From the NCBI RefSeq assembly GCF_000239775.1, contig NZ_CAFI01000449.1, positions 1 to 40,808 of the forward strand: a stretch of DNA of 40,808 nt. The letters are read 5' to 3'. The notes under the pieces are model-generated. The model was not told the origin of the DNA. It did not search any database and saw only the letters and a program-made list of their open reading frames with translations. This DNA is from Bradyrhizobium sp. ORS 375. Lineage in GTDB: Bacteria > Pseudomonadota > Alphaproteobacteria > Rhizobiales > Xanthobacteraceae. A program made the position numbers and the translations under genes. Of this stretch, positions 33,517 through 40,808 are shown one piece after another; the stretch's first letter is position 1, and each line of letters starts with the position of its first letter.

Positions 33517-34947
33517 TCACGCGCAATCACCTTTCGCCTCGCGGCGCACGGTCGCTTGTTTCACGTCATAAGCCTTGAATGCCGCCCAATGCTGCTCGAT
33601 GTCCGCCTTGAACAGGCCGCGCGTCAGCCCGTGCACCAGCTTCGGAACCGCCGTCGTCATCGCATTGATGGACGATCCCGACGCGCCGAAGCTCATGGTG
33701 GATGCGATGGCGAACACGTGGATGTCGCTGATCCACGGCGTCTCTCCCGCGACGCGCTCGCACAACGCGTAGTCGTCGGCGAGATAGGGGAAGGCACCGA
33801 GCCGGTCGTTGCGCTCGCTCGCATCGGGCGTGTAGCGGTCGGACCAACGCGCGATGTTCGACGCGAAGCGCCGTAGTTCCGGCCGCTTCGCGAAATCGAT
33901 CGAGATGCCCGTCGCGCTGATCACGAAGTCAGCGTTGATCTCCCCCCTCGCCGTCTGCAGCACGACGCCGTCGGCCGTTTCGCGCGCGGCCGACACAGGC
34001 GCGCCCTCAAGCAGGTGGAAGGCTGCGTAGCGCGCGCAGCGGTCATAGGTGTGCTGCGGAAAGCCTTCGCGCAGCTCGAGAACCGCGCGCATGAAACGCC
34101 AGCGCCAGGCATCGTCGAGCTCGGAGAAGTGCCGCAGGAAGCCGCGGAAGGTGAGCCAGCGATAGGGTTGGATCAACTGGATTTCCGCGCGACGGCACAG
34201 CAGGTCCACCCGCGCTGCTCCCGCTTCGAGCACGACGGCGGCGTTGTCGAATGCCGAGGCGCCGGCGCCGATGACTGCGACACGTCGGCCGCGCAGAGCG
34301 TCGAAATCAATCTCGGCACCGGAATGAGCGCAGCGCGTCGGCGGCAGAGGCCGCAGCGGCTCCGGGATGCTCCAGTCTCCCATGCCCTCCTGCCCTGTTG
34401 CCAGCACGATCTTGCGGGCAAAGATCGTCGTCTCGCCGTCCGGACTGCGCACGGTTGCTTGCAGCAAACCACCCGCTGCCGGCGCGATGTCGACCACCTC
34501 GCTGCCATTGCGCACGGGAAGGTCGAGCACCTCGCGATACCAGGCGAGATAGCCTGCCCAATATTCGCGCGGGATCAGGTCAAGATCGCGCCAGCTCTCG
34601 GCGCCGAGCTTCGCCTCGTGCCATGACTGATAAGTCAGGCTTGGAATGTCGAGGTCGGGTCCGGTGAAGTCTTTCGGGCTGCGCAAGGTCGGCATGCGCG
34701 CATAGGTGAGCCAAGGCCCTTCGCGCCCCGCTTCGGCCTTGTCGAGCACGAGAATGTTGCTGACGCGCGAGCGCAGCAGCGCGAATGCCGTGGCCAAACC
34801 CGACTGTCCACCGCCGACGATCAGCACGTCGATCGCAGGACGGCCGTCGGGACCGATCATTGGCGTCAACCAGGGCATTGTGGGATGCGCGATCCTGGCG
34901 AGATCGCTGCGGACCCGGGCGCTCAGCGCGGCAAGGCCGTCGCTCAT
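33517..34947 (-). CDS. Flavin-containing monooxygenase-like NAD(P)/FAD oxidoreductase
   Basis: A 476-residue two-dinucleotide-binding-domain flavoprotein. FAD motif VLIVGGGQSGLATA at 41-54 (GGGQSG 45-50); NADPH motif VAVIGAGASAFDNAA near 224; the ATG-type motif ISATGISIDF near 350. The canonical FMO fingerprint (FxGxxxHxxxF) is replaced by RCAHSGAEIDF near 205. An N-terminal extension of 38 residues precedes the FAD fold. It may hydroxylate or oxygenate an N- or S-containing compound, or carbonyl compounds as Baeyer-Villiger enzymes do; the substrate is unknown. It is upstream of dppA and divergent from lysR, so it probably acts on the imported solute. The ATG at 34947 was preferred over a TTG 27 bp upstream. 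Confidence 0.82.
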   Translation of the reverse strand: MSDGLAALSARVRSDLARIAHPTMPWLTPMIGPDGRPAIDVLIVGGGQSGLATAFALLRSRVSNILVLDKAEAGREGPWLTYARMPTLRSPKDFTGPDLDIPSLTYQSWHEAKLGAESWRDLDLIPREYWAGYLAWYREVLDLPVRNGSEVVDIAPAAGGLLQATVRSPDGETTIFARKIVLATGQEGMGDWSIPEPLRPLPPTRCAHSGAEIDFDALRGRRVAVIGAGASAFDNAAVVLEAGAARVDLLCRRAEIQLIQPYRWLTFRGFLRHFSELDDAWRWRFMRAVLELREGFPQHTYDRCARYAAFHLLEGAPVSAARETADGVVLQTARGEINADFVISATGISIDFAKRPELRRFASNIARWSDRYTPDASERNDRLGAFPYLADDYALCERVAGETPWISDIHVFAIASTMSFGASGSSINAMTTAVPKLVHGLTRGLFKADIEQHWAAFKAYDVKQATVRREAKGDCA

Positions 34948-35064
34948 GCCGGACACCGGAATTGACACGCGCAATCGCGATCGACACGTTGGCTGTCGCT
35001 CACGCTCTCTCCATCTGTCAGGTCACCCGGCCCGCGAAGCTTAGCAAAGCAACCCTGCAGCCGA

Positions 35065-35104
35065 CCATACCGATTTGTCCGCCGCCCATAACAGCTTGTT
35101 ATGG
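35065..35104. promoter_or_regulatory. Putative LysR operator in the divergent monooxygenase-lysR gap
   Basis: Contains the perfect inverted repeat CATAACA-GCT-TGTTATG (35087-35103), placed 54 bp upstream of the lysR start and about 140 bp from the monooxygenase start. Its T-N11-A spacing is the LysR-box form. The flanking TTGTCCGCCG is shared with the copy at 27709-27748. Expected role: autorepression of lysR and activation of the divergent gene. Confidence 0.7.
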
Positions 35105-35157
35105 TCGGGGCGCCACGGCTAGAGTCCGCGGTCACCAGCAGCGAGACACGAGGTCGC

Positions 35158-36054
35158 ATGCCGCTCAATCTTCGCCAGATCGAGGTGTTCCGGGCCATCA
35201 TGATCACCGGCTCGATCAGTGGCGCCGCGCGACTGTTGTCGGTGTCGCAGCCGGCGATCAGTCGGCTGCTGGCGTACACCGAGGATGGCTTGAAGCTGAA
35301 GCTGTTCGAGCGCATCAGCGGCCGGGTGCAGCCGACGCCCGAGGCGAAGCGGCTGTTCGCCGAGGTCGAGCACATTCACCGCGGCGTCGCGCGCATCAAC
35401 GATCTCGCCGACGAACTGCGCGCCGGCGGCACCGGCACCATCCGCGTGGTGGCAAGCCCGAGCGCGGGCCACGGCATGGTGCCGGATGCGCTGGCGCGGC
35501 TCCGCAGCCGCTTTCCCGATCTGCGCGTCGAGTTCGAATCGCTGACGCTGCTGGAGATCGTCAGCCGGCTCGGCACGGCGCGGGCCGATCTGGGCATCAC
35601 GGTCCTGCCGGTCGACGAGCCCACCGTCGCGGTCGAGATCATTGCGGAAGGCGCGCTGCATGTGATCATGCCCGCCGGTCACGCCCTGGCGAAGCTGCGC
35701 AGCGTCAGGCCGAAGGACATGCTGCCCTATCCGCTGGTCGGCTTCGGCCCGCAGACGCCCTACGGCCACATCGTCACCTCGGCTCTCGCCGGCGGCCCCG
35801 AGCCCACGACGATCGTGCGCTACACGCCCGACGCCTGCGCCATGGTTCGCGCCGGCGCCGGCCTTGCGGTCGTCGACGAATTCGTCCTGCGGGGCCGCGC
35901 CTGGCCCGACCTCGTCGCGCGCCCGCTGATGCCGAAGACTCCGATGCGGGCATACTTGCTGACGCCGCGATTCGAGCCACTGTCACGCAATGCCGCGGCG
36001 CTGGCAGATATCTTGCGCGGACGCGATCGGAAGGGCGCGACGGGGAAGAGGTAA
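35158..36054 (+). CDS. LysR-family transcriptional regulator
   Basis: A 298-residue regulator. The N-terminal winged HTH (MPLNLRQIEVFRAIMITGSI, then SGAARLLSVSQPAISRLLAYTE) is typical of the family; residues 90-290 form the effector-binding domain. It is divergent from the monooxygenase-dppABC operon with the dyad between them. The phrase PLNLRQIEVFRAIM and the YTEDGLKLKLFERISGR wing resemble the NocR/OccR-like subgroup that responds to opines or amino-acid-like effectors, which would fit the transporter type; I hold that subgroup call loosely. The ATG at 35158 is chosen because the HTH starts there and GAGG lies upstream. Confidence 0.9.
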   Translation: MPLNLRQIEVFRAIMITGSISGAARLLSVSQPAISRLLAYTEDGLKLKLFERISGRVQPTPEAKRLFAEVEHIHRGVARINDLADELRAGGTGTIRVVASPSAGHGMVPDALARLRSRFPDLRVEFESLTLLEIVSRLGTARADLGITVLPVDEPTVAVEIIAEGALHVIMPAGHALAKLRSVRPKDMLPYPLVGFGPQTPYGHIVTSALAGGPEPTTIVRYTPDACAMVRAGAGLAVVDEFVLRGRAWPDLVARPLMPKTPMRAYLLTPRFEPLSRNAAALADILRGRDRKGATGKR

Positions 36055-36100
36055 TTGACTTTGCCTGTTCGGATCCGGCCTCTCTCCGCGCAACCGGTGA

Positions 36101-36303
36101 GCTCCCCTCCCCCTTGCGGGGAGGGGTCGGGGGTGGGGGTTCCACGAGTCCCGCTCGATATGAGTTGCTCGAATAGTTGGTGGAGATCGAGCGGCGCGGA
36201 AAAGCGCCTCGCTCTCAGACCCCAACTCCGGAAGGGCCGGGGATTGGAGTTCAGCGCCCGGGGACCCCCACCCCCAACCCCTCCCCGCAAGGGGGAGGGG
36301 AGC
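36101..36303. repeat. Inverted pair of 42-bp GGGGAGGGG-type palindromic repeats
   Basis: Arms 36101-36143 and 36260-36303 are near-perfect reverse complements: gctcccctcccccttgcggg at the outer end, gggggtgggggt inside. Each arm has its own hairpin (ctcccc..ggggag). The 116-bp centre has no recognised gene. The element lies between convergent lysR and the SDR gene and probably serves as a bidirectional terminator. Confidence 0.8.
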
Positions 36304-36385
36304 CCACCGCCGTCGTGGCGACGGCTTCGCTTCAAACTAAAAATCAAGCCGCGTCGACAGCTCATGTCGAACCTTGCGCCCGCTC

Positions 36386-37147
36386 CTACGCCGCCAGCCA
36401 CCCACCATCCACCGGCAGCACGACGCCGGTCGTAAACGACGCCTCGTCGCTGGCAAGAAACAGCGCGGCTGCCGCGACCTCATCCGCCTCGCCAAAGCGC
36501 TTCATCGCGTGCCGCTGGCGCGAGGCCTCGCGTACCGGCTCCGGATCGGCGTGGCGCGCGAAGCTCCTGCGCAGCAGCGGCGTGTCGATCGCGCCCGGCG
36601 CCAGCGCGTTGACGCGGATGCCCTCGGTGGCGAAGTCGACCGCCATGGTGCGGGTCAGGCTGATGATCGCGCCCTTGGCGGCGATATAGGCACTGTTGCC
36701 CTTGCCGCCGGCGACCGCGAGCTGCGATGCGACGGTGATGATCGATCCGGACTTCTGCTGCTGCATGATCGGCACCGCGACCTTCGCCCACAGCCAGGTG
36801 CCGCCGACATTGGCGCGGAACACGGCGTCCCAGTCGGCGGGGTCGGTCGTGACGACGGTGCCGCCACAGGAGAAGCCGGCGGCGGTCATCAGCACGTCGA
36901 GCCGGCCGCGCGCCGCGGCGACGCCCTCGATCGTCGCCTTGGCGAAGTCGGCGTCGCCGACATCGCCGACATGGACGCTGCCGTCACCGCCCGCTTTGCG
37001 CACCAGCGACAGCGTCTCCTCCGCACCAGCGGCATCGCGATCGACCAGCGCCAGGTGCGCGCCCTCGCGCGCGAACATCACGGCGCTGGCGCGCCCGATC
37101 CCCGAGCCGCCGCCGGTGATGATCGCGACCTTGTCCTTCAGCCTCAT
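36386..37147 (-). CDS. Short-chain dehydrogenase/reductase
   Basis: A 253-residue classical SDR. Cofactor motif TGGGSGIGRASA near 11-22; Asp40 after the second strand (ALVDRDA) suggests NAD rather than NADP; the catalytic Ser lies in ITVASQLAVAG and the YxxxK motif is SAYIAAKGA near 154. Normal family length, cytoplasmic. The ATG at 37147 follows GGGAGAGACTGAG. It is one base from the stop of the epimerase-like gene, so the two form an operon, presumably acting on one sugar or sugar acid. The substrate is unknown. Confidence 0.88.
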   Translation of the reverse strand: MRLKDKVAIITGGGSGIGRASAVMFAREGAHLALVDRDAAGAEETLSLVRKAGGDGSVHVGDVGDADFAKATIEGVAAARGRLDVLMTAAGFSCGGTVVTTDPADWDAVFRANVGGTWLWAKVAVPIMQQQKSGSIITVASQLAVAGGKGNSAYIAAKGAIISLTRTMAVDFATEGIRVNALAPGAIDTPLLRRSFARHADPEPVREASRQRHAMKRFGEADEVAAAALFLASDEASFTTGVVLPVDGGWLAA

Positions 37148-37148
37148 C

Positions 37149-38117
37149 TCAGTCTCTCCCGCACTGATCGAACCAGCGGCCGAAATGCTCGGCCGACGCC
37201 GCGCAGTCGAACCGCGCGCGCCAGCCGAACTCGTCCGCGAGCCGCGTCGTCGAGAGCCGGCCGCGGACCGGCGCGAACACCGGCACGGTCGGCGTCTCGC
37301 CGTGCTCCGCGAGCCGGCACGTAAATCCGGCCCGCCCGGTCGCGAACGCGCGGCCCCACGCCTCGGCCGTGAACGTCGCCTCATTCGAGATGTTGTAGAG
37401 CGTCTGCTGCGGCTTCTCGGCCTCGAGCAGCAGGCAGACAGCATCGGCGACATCGACCGCATACACCCAGTCCTTGTCGCCGGGCTCGTTCAGCAGCGCG
37501 GGCTCATCCCGCGCGCAGCACGCCGCGATCAGCGCCTGCGGCGAGGGTGTGTCGCGCACGCCGCCGCCGCGCTCGAACGGGCCGAACACCGCCGACAGGC
37601 GCACGCTGATCACGTCCGTCTGCCACAGATCCGACAGCCGCGCGGCGACGCGCTCCGACGCAAATTTGGTGATCGCATACAGCGACACCGGCTCGCACGG
37701 CGTGGTCTCCTCCAGCACCGCGAAACGCTGGCCGCTGGCACCATAGGACGCGGCCGACGACAAATTGATCACGCGGCGGATGCCGCTGCGCCGCGCCGCC
37801 TGCAGGATCGGCACCTGCGCGAGCAGGTTCACCGCGAGGATGCGCTCGGGGTCGGCTGCGTCACGCTCCGGTCCGGCGGTGATCGCAGCTCCCAGGACGA
37901 CGGCATCGCGGCCAGCGACTGCGGCGGCAACGGCGCTGGAATCGGTGACGTCACCCGCGATCACCTGCAGCCGCTCGCCAAACGGCGAGAAGGCACGCTG
38001 CGCCGCATGTGGCAGAGGTGCCGCATCGAACACCGTCACCGCATGCCCGCGCTCGAGCAGTCCTTGCGCGATGTTGAGCCCGACGAAGCCGGCGCCGCCG
38101 AAGATCAGGACATGCAT
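37149..38117 (-). CDS. NAD-dependent epimerase/dehydratase-family (extended SDR) protein
   Basis: A 322-residue extended SDR. Rossmann motif GGAGFVGLNIA at 7-17, Asp31 (VFDAAP) favouring NAD, Ser in NLSSAASYGASG near 120, and YAITK near 148 for the catalytic Tyr/Lys. Such proteins include UDP-glucose 4-epimerase relatives, uronate dehydrogenases and erythronate dehydrogenases; the residues seen do not decide. First gene of a two-gene operon with the SDR. Confidence 0.85.
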   Translation of the reverse strand: MHVLIFGGAGFVGLNIAQGLLERGHAVTVFDAAPLPHAAQRAFSPFGERLQVIAGDVTDSSAVAAAVAGRDAVVLGAAITAGPERDAADPERILAVNLLAQVPILQAARRSGIRRVINLSSAASYGASGQRFAVLEETTPCEPVSLYAITKFASERVAARLSDLWQTDVISVRLSAVFGPFERGGGVRDTPSPQALIAACCARDEPALLNEPGDKDWVYAVDVADAVCLLLEAEKPQQTLYNISNEATFTAEAWGRAFATGRAGFTCRLAEHGETPTVPVFAPVRGRLSTTRLADEFGWRARFDCAASAEHFGRWFDQCGRD

Positions 38118-38172
38118 TTGAAGCCTCCAGCCACGCGGGAATGCACGAGATCAGAGCACGTCACTCTCCTCG

Positions 38173-38259
38173 CGTCATGGCCGGGCGCAGTCCCGGCCAT
38201 CCACGTCGAGCGGCATCCGCGGAAACGGGTGGATGCCCGGGTCAAGCCCGGGCATGACG
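38173..38259. repeat. Inverted pair of CGTCATGxCCGGGC-type palindromic repeats
   Basis: Arms 38173-38204 and 38229-38259 are reverse complements with a few mismatches (both begin CGTCATG and end ATCCAC when read inward), and each arm holds its own CCGGG-based hairpin. The repeat fills most of the 199-bp gap between the hydantoinase stop and the epimerase start. Confidence 0.8.
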
Positions 38260-38316
38260 GCTGAGTATGTGGAAACACCGAGACCAACACGAACGATCGC
38301 ACAGTGCCCACCCTGC

Positions 38317-39786
38317 TCACAGCAGCGTCGCCCCGAAATTCTGCTCGGGATCCATGTCGGCCACCAGCCGCCCGGTCGGCTTCGCCGCCTCACCGCCGCT
38401 GCGGGCGAGGAACTGGCCGGAGCCGGGCTGCACCGACAGCTTGCCGTCATCGACGATGACGCGGCCGCGCGACAGCACGGTCACCGGCCAGCCCTGCACG
38501 CTGCGCCCCGCAAACGGCGTGTAGCCGGCGAGGTCGTGCATGGCGGCATCGCTGATCGTCACGCGCTTGTCCGGATCCCACAGCGCGATGTCGGCATCCG
38601 CCCCGATCGCGATCGCGCCCTTGCGGGGATGCAGATTGTAGATCTTGGCCGGCGCCGTCGCGGTGAGCTCGACGAACTTGTTGAGGCCGAGACGGCCCTT
38701 CGACACCATCGCGTCGAACAGCAGCGGCAGGCGCAGCTCCAGGCCCGGCAGGCCGTTGGCGATCTGCTTGAAGTTCGGGTTCGGGCCGGCGCGCAGCTTG
38801 CCGGTCTCGTCGAAGCGGTACGGCGCGTGATCCGACGAGATCGTCTGCAAATCGCCGAGCGACAGCGCCTGCCACAGCGCCTCCTGGTCCGGCGCGCGGC
38901 GCGGCGGCGGGCTGCACATCCACTTCGCGCCCTCGATGCCGGGCTTGTCGAGATCCTCGGCGGTCATGAAGAGATATTGAGGACACGTCTCCGCGAACAC
39001 CTTCAGCCCCTGCCCGCGCGCGTGGCGGATCACCTTGGCGCCTTCCGCCGTCGAGACGTGGAAGATCATGATCGGCTGATCGACCAGCGCCGCCATGCCG
39101 ATCAGGCGGTTGAACGCCTCCGCCTCGGAGAAGCGCGCATGGCTGATCGCGTGATATTTCGGCGCCGTGTAGCCGCGCGCCAACAGCCGCTTCACCATCC
39201 AGGAGATGATGCCGTGGTTCTCGGCATGCGCGCACAGCATCGCGCCGCCCTCGCGCGCAGCGACGAGGATGTCGAGCAGCGGCTCGTCGTCGATCTTGAG
39301 CCGGTCATAGGTCATGAAGATCTTGATCGAGCCGTGGCCCTGCCGGATCAGCACCGGCAGGTCGCGCTCCAGCGTCTCCTTGGTCGGATCGGCGATGATC
39401 ATGTGGAACGCGTAGTCGATGACCGCACCCTTGCGCGCCAGCGCGTGATAGTCCTCGAGCACCTGCGGCAGCTGCATACCGACATGCTGCGCGGCGAAGG
39501 AGATCACGCTCGTCGTGCCGCCGAACGCCGCGGACGTTGTCGCGCTCTCGAACGTATCGGCGTTGACGATGCCGGCGGCCGAGAGCTGCTCGATATGGCA
39601 GTGGCTGTCGACGCCGCCCGGCAGCACGTATCTGCCGCGCGCGTCGATCTCGCGCTTCGCCGGCCCCAGCCCGCGGCCGATCGCCGCAATGGTCTCGCCG
39701 GAAACGGCGACGTCGGCCTCGAACGTATCCGTGGTGGTGGCGACGCGCCCTCCCCGGATGATCAGGTCATAGGCCGGCTCGGTCAT
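38317..39786 (-). CDS. D-hydantoinase / dihydropyrimidinase
   Basis: A 489-residue amidohydrolase-superfamily cyclic amidase. The binuclear metal site is complete: His62 and His64 (DSHCHIEQ), carboxylated Lys155 (GSIKIFMTYD), His187 (CAHAEN), His243 (FHVSTAEG) and Asp319 (SSDHAPY). The length (about 480-490) and HCHIEQ motif match hydantoinase/dihydropyrimidinase rather than allantoinase or dihydroorotase. It opens hydantoins or dihydropyrimidines to N-carbamoyl amino acids. Divergent from a racemase gene that fits hydantoin metabolism. No carbamoylase gene is in the window. Confidence 0.9.
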   Translation of the reverse strand: MTEPAYDLIIRGGRVATTTDTFEADVAVSGETIAAIGRGLGPAKREIDARGRYVLPGGVDSHCHIEQLSAAGIVNADTFESATTSAAFGGTTSVISFAAQHVGMQLPQVLEDYHALARKGAVIDYAFHMIIADPTKETLERDLPVLIRQGHGSIKIFMTYDRLKIDDEPLLDILVAAREGGAMLCAHAENHGIISWMVKRLLARGYTAPKYHAISHARFSEAEAFNRLIGMAALVDQPIMIFHVSTAEGAKVIRHARGQGLKVFAETCPQYLFMTAEDLDKPGIEGAKWMCSPPPRRAPDQEALWQALSLGDLQTISSDHAPYRFDETGKLRAGPNPNFKQIANGLPGLELRLPLLFDAMVSKGRLGLNKFVELTATAPAKIYNLHPRKGAIAIGADADIALWDPDKRVTISDAAMHDLAGYTPFAGRSVQGWPVTVLSRGRVIVDDGKLSVQPGSGQFLARSGGEAAKPTGRLVADMDPEQNFGATLL

Positions 39787-39913
39787 CGCGATCTCCTAGT
39801 TCTGCCAGTTGGAACGCCGTGGAGGCACGAGGCCGCGAAGGCCTCCTTGCGTCCGCACTGGCATAGTGGTTGCCTGTCGGGCGCCGTCAACTCCGAAGAA
39901 GCAGGTAGCTCCC

Positions 39914-40573
39914 ATGTCCCGCCCGCGCATCACCGTGATCAACCCGAACTCCAACCAGGTGGTGACCGACGGCCTCGCCGCGGCGCTCAAGCCGCTGATG
40001 TTTGCCGAGGGACCGGAGATCGTCTGCGAGACACTGAAGGAAGGCCCCTATGGCGTCGAGAGCCAGAAGGACGCCGACAGCGTCGCCCTGCCGCTGCGGC
40101 GCTTCGTCGAGGGCGACAACGCCTCGAGCGCGTTCGTGATCGCCTGCTACAGCGATCCTGGCTTGCATGTCTGCCGCGAAGCGACGACGCGGCCGGTGCT
40201 CGGCATCGCCGAATGTGGCGTGCTGACCGCGCTGACCCGCGCCGACACGTTCGGCGTGCTCGCCATCGCGCAGCGCTCGATCCGACGCCACATCCGCTAT
40301 CTCCGCCAGATGGGGCTGATGGACCGGCTGGCCGCCGAGCGGCCGCTCGACATGACGGTGGCGGAGACCGCGTCGGGCGAAGGCACGCTGGCGAAGATGA
40401 TCATGGTCGGCCGCGCGCTCCGGGACGAGGACGGCGCCGGCGCCATCGTCATGGGCTGCGCCGGCATGGCGCGGCATCGCAAGAACCTGGAGGATGCGCT
40501 GGGGATTCCAGTGATCGATCCGACTCAGGCCGCAGTGACGATGGCGCTCGGCGCGGTGGCGTTTTGCAACTGA
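39914..40573 (+). CDS. Asp/Glu/hydantoin racemase family protein
   Basis: A 219-residue protein. The N-terminus ITVINPNSNQVVTDG is typical of the hydantoin racemase/arylmalonate decarboxylase-like group. The two active-site cysteines are Cys78 (VIACYSDPGLH) and Cys182 (VMGCAGMA), one acting on each face of the substrate, so racemase activity is favoured over decarboxylase (which has a single Cys). The ATG at 39914 begins MSRPRITVINPN; the upstream open frame has no such features. Divergent from the hydantoinase, with which it would racemise 5-substituted hydantoins. Confidence 0.88.
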   Translation: MSRPRITVINPNSNQVVTDGLAAALKPLMFAEGPEIVCETLKEGPYGVESQKDADSVALPLRRFVEGDNASSAFVIACYSDPGLHVCREATTRPVLGIAECGVLTALTRADTFGVLAIAQRSIRRHIRYLRQMGLMDRLAAERPLDMTVAETASGEGTLAKMIMVGRALRDEDGAGAIVMGCAGMARHRKNLEDALGIPVIDPTQAAVTMALGAVAFCN

Positions 40574-40645
40574 GCAAACGCCGCATTGATCTCGCCGTCT
40601 GCAGCGCACGAATTTGGCCCGTCTGCCGCCCCACCCTTCGCTGTT

Positions 40646-40777
40646 GTCCCGGCCTTGAGCCGGGACCCATAACCACCGGCAGGGATGAGGCAGGCAACTA
40701 CCAGTGACGTCCCTCGATAGCTTCCGCGATATGGGTCCCGGCGCCGCGTGCGCAATTGCGCACTAGGCCGGGACGAC
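40646..40777. repeat. Inverted GTCCCGGC...GGGACCCATA repeat pair downstream of the racemase
   Basis: Left arm 40646-40671 and right arm 40730-40777 are mirror copies of the family also present at 19080-19199. The right arm carries an insertion with the perfect 16-bp palindrome GTGCGCAATTGCGCAC at 40748-40763. No gene lies in the rest of the sequence to the window end. Confidence 0.75.
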
Positions 40778-40808
40778 ACCGGTTCGTGTGGCTACGATCT
40801 CGCTGTAA

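Noticed and set aside
38233-40707. 824-codon rightward frame through the hydantoinase and racemase
   Set aside because: Antisense to the hydantoinase and out of frame with the racemase; both real genes carry complete active sites.

Overview
The window is GC-rich (by eye about 65%), densely coded DNA. ChvE/Ggu- and Ytf-type sugar ABC transporters, a CheY-CheA-CheW cluster next to a soluble-looking multi-PAS sensor, oxidative pentose catabolism, and mirror-image palindromic intergenic repeats all point to an alphaproteobacterium of the Rhizobiales. The best guess is Bradyrhizobium or a close relative; that is recognition, not a database result. I see no rRNA, tRNA, CRISPR array, prophage or insertion sequence.

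Layout. (1) 1-4453, leftward: STAS protein, CheY, CheA, CheW, then a sensor made of near-identical tandem PAS units that runs off the left edge. (2) 5081-20184, leftward: a large sugar island. A Ytf-type ABC transporter (ytfQ, ytfR, ytfT, yjfF) is followed by a GntR/FadR regulator, arabonate dehydratase, 2-keto-3-deoxyarabonate dehydratase, a sugar 1-dehydrogenase, a mutarotase, an SMP-30 lactonase, and then chvE-gguA-gguB. Together these import and oxidise L-arabinose (probably also galactose/fucose-like sugars) to 2-oxoglutarate semialdehyde. The last enzyme, the semialdehyde dehydrogenase, is not in the window. (3) 20431-25912: hexuronate/aldonate catabolism (eda, kdgK, an idonate-type dehydrogenase and uxuA leftward, uxuB divergent), ending in pyruvate and glyceraldehyde 3-phosphate. 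A frameshifted transporter remnant follows uxuB.

(4) 26214-36054: a FAD-linked GlcD-type oxidase, a complete peptide/opine-type ABC transporter (two-domain ATPase, DppC, DppB, binding protein), a flavin monooxygenase-like protein and a divergent LysR regulator. A 40-bp element, 33/40 identical, lies both in the monooxygenase/lysR gap and upstream of the oxidase. This suggests one LysR regulon bracketing the transporter. Between dppC and the ATPase gene, a 50-bp tandem duplication creates two 17-codon mini-ORFs, each joined to its neighbours by ATGA stop/start overlaps. (5) 36386-40573: an SDR dehydrogenase and a sugar-nucleotide-epimerase-like protein, then a hydantoinase divergent from an Asp/Glu/hydantoin racemase.

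Operon structure is tight. ATGA overlaps link ytfR-ytfT-yjfF-gntR-arabonate dehydratase, galM-lactonase, dppB-dppC, and dppC-mini-ORFs-dppDF. Both sugar binding-protein genes (ytfQ, chvE) are followed by hairpins before their ATPase genes, which fits higher expression of the binding protein. I found no single system in the window that is clearly unprecedented; the LysR two-site regulon and the coupled mini-ORF array are the strongest leads.
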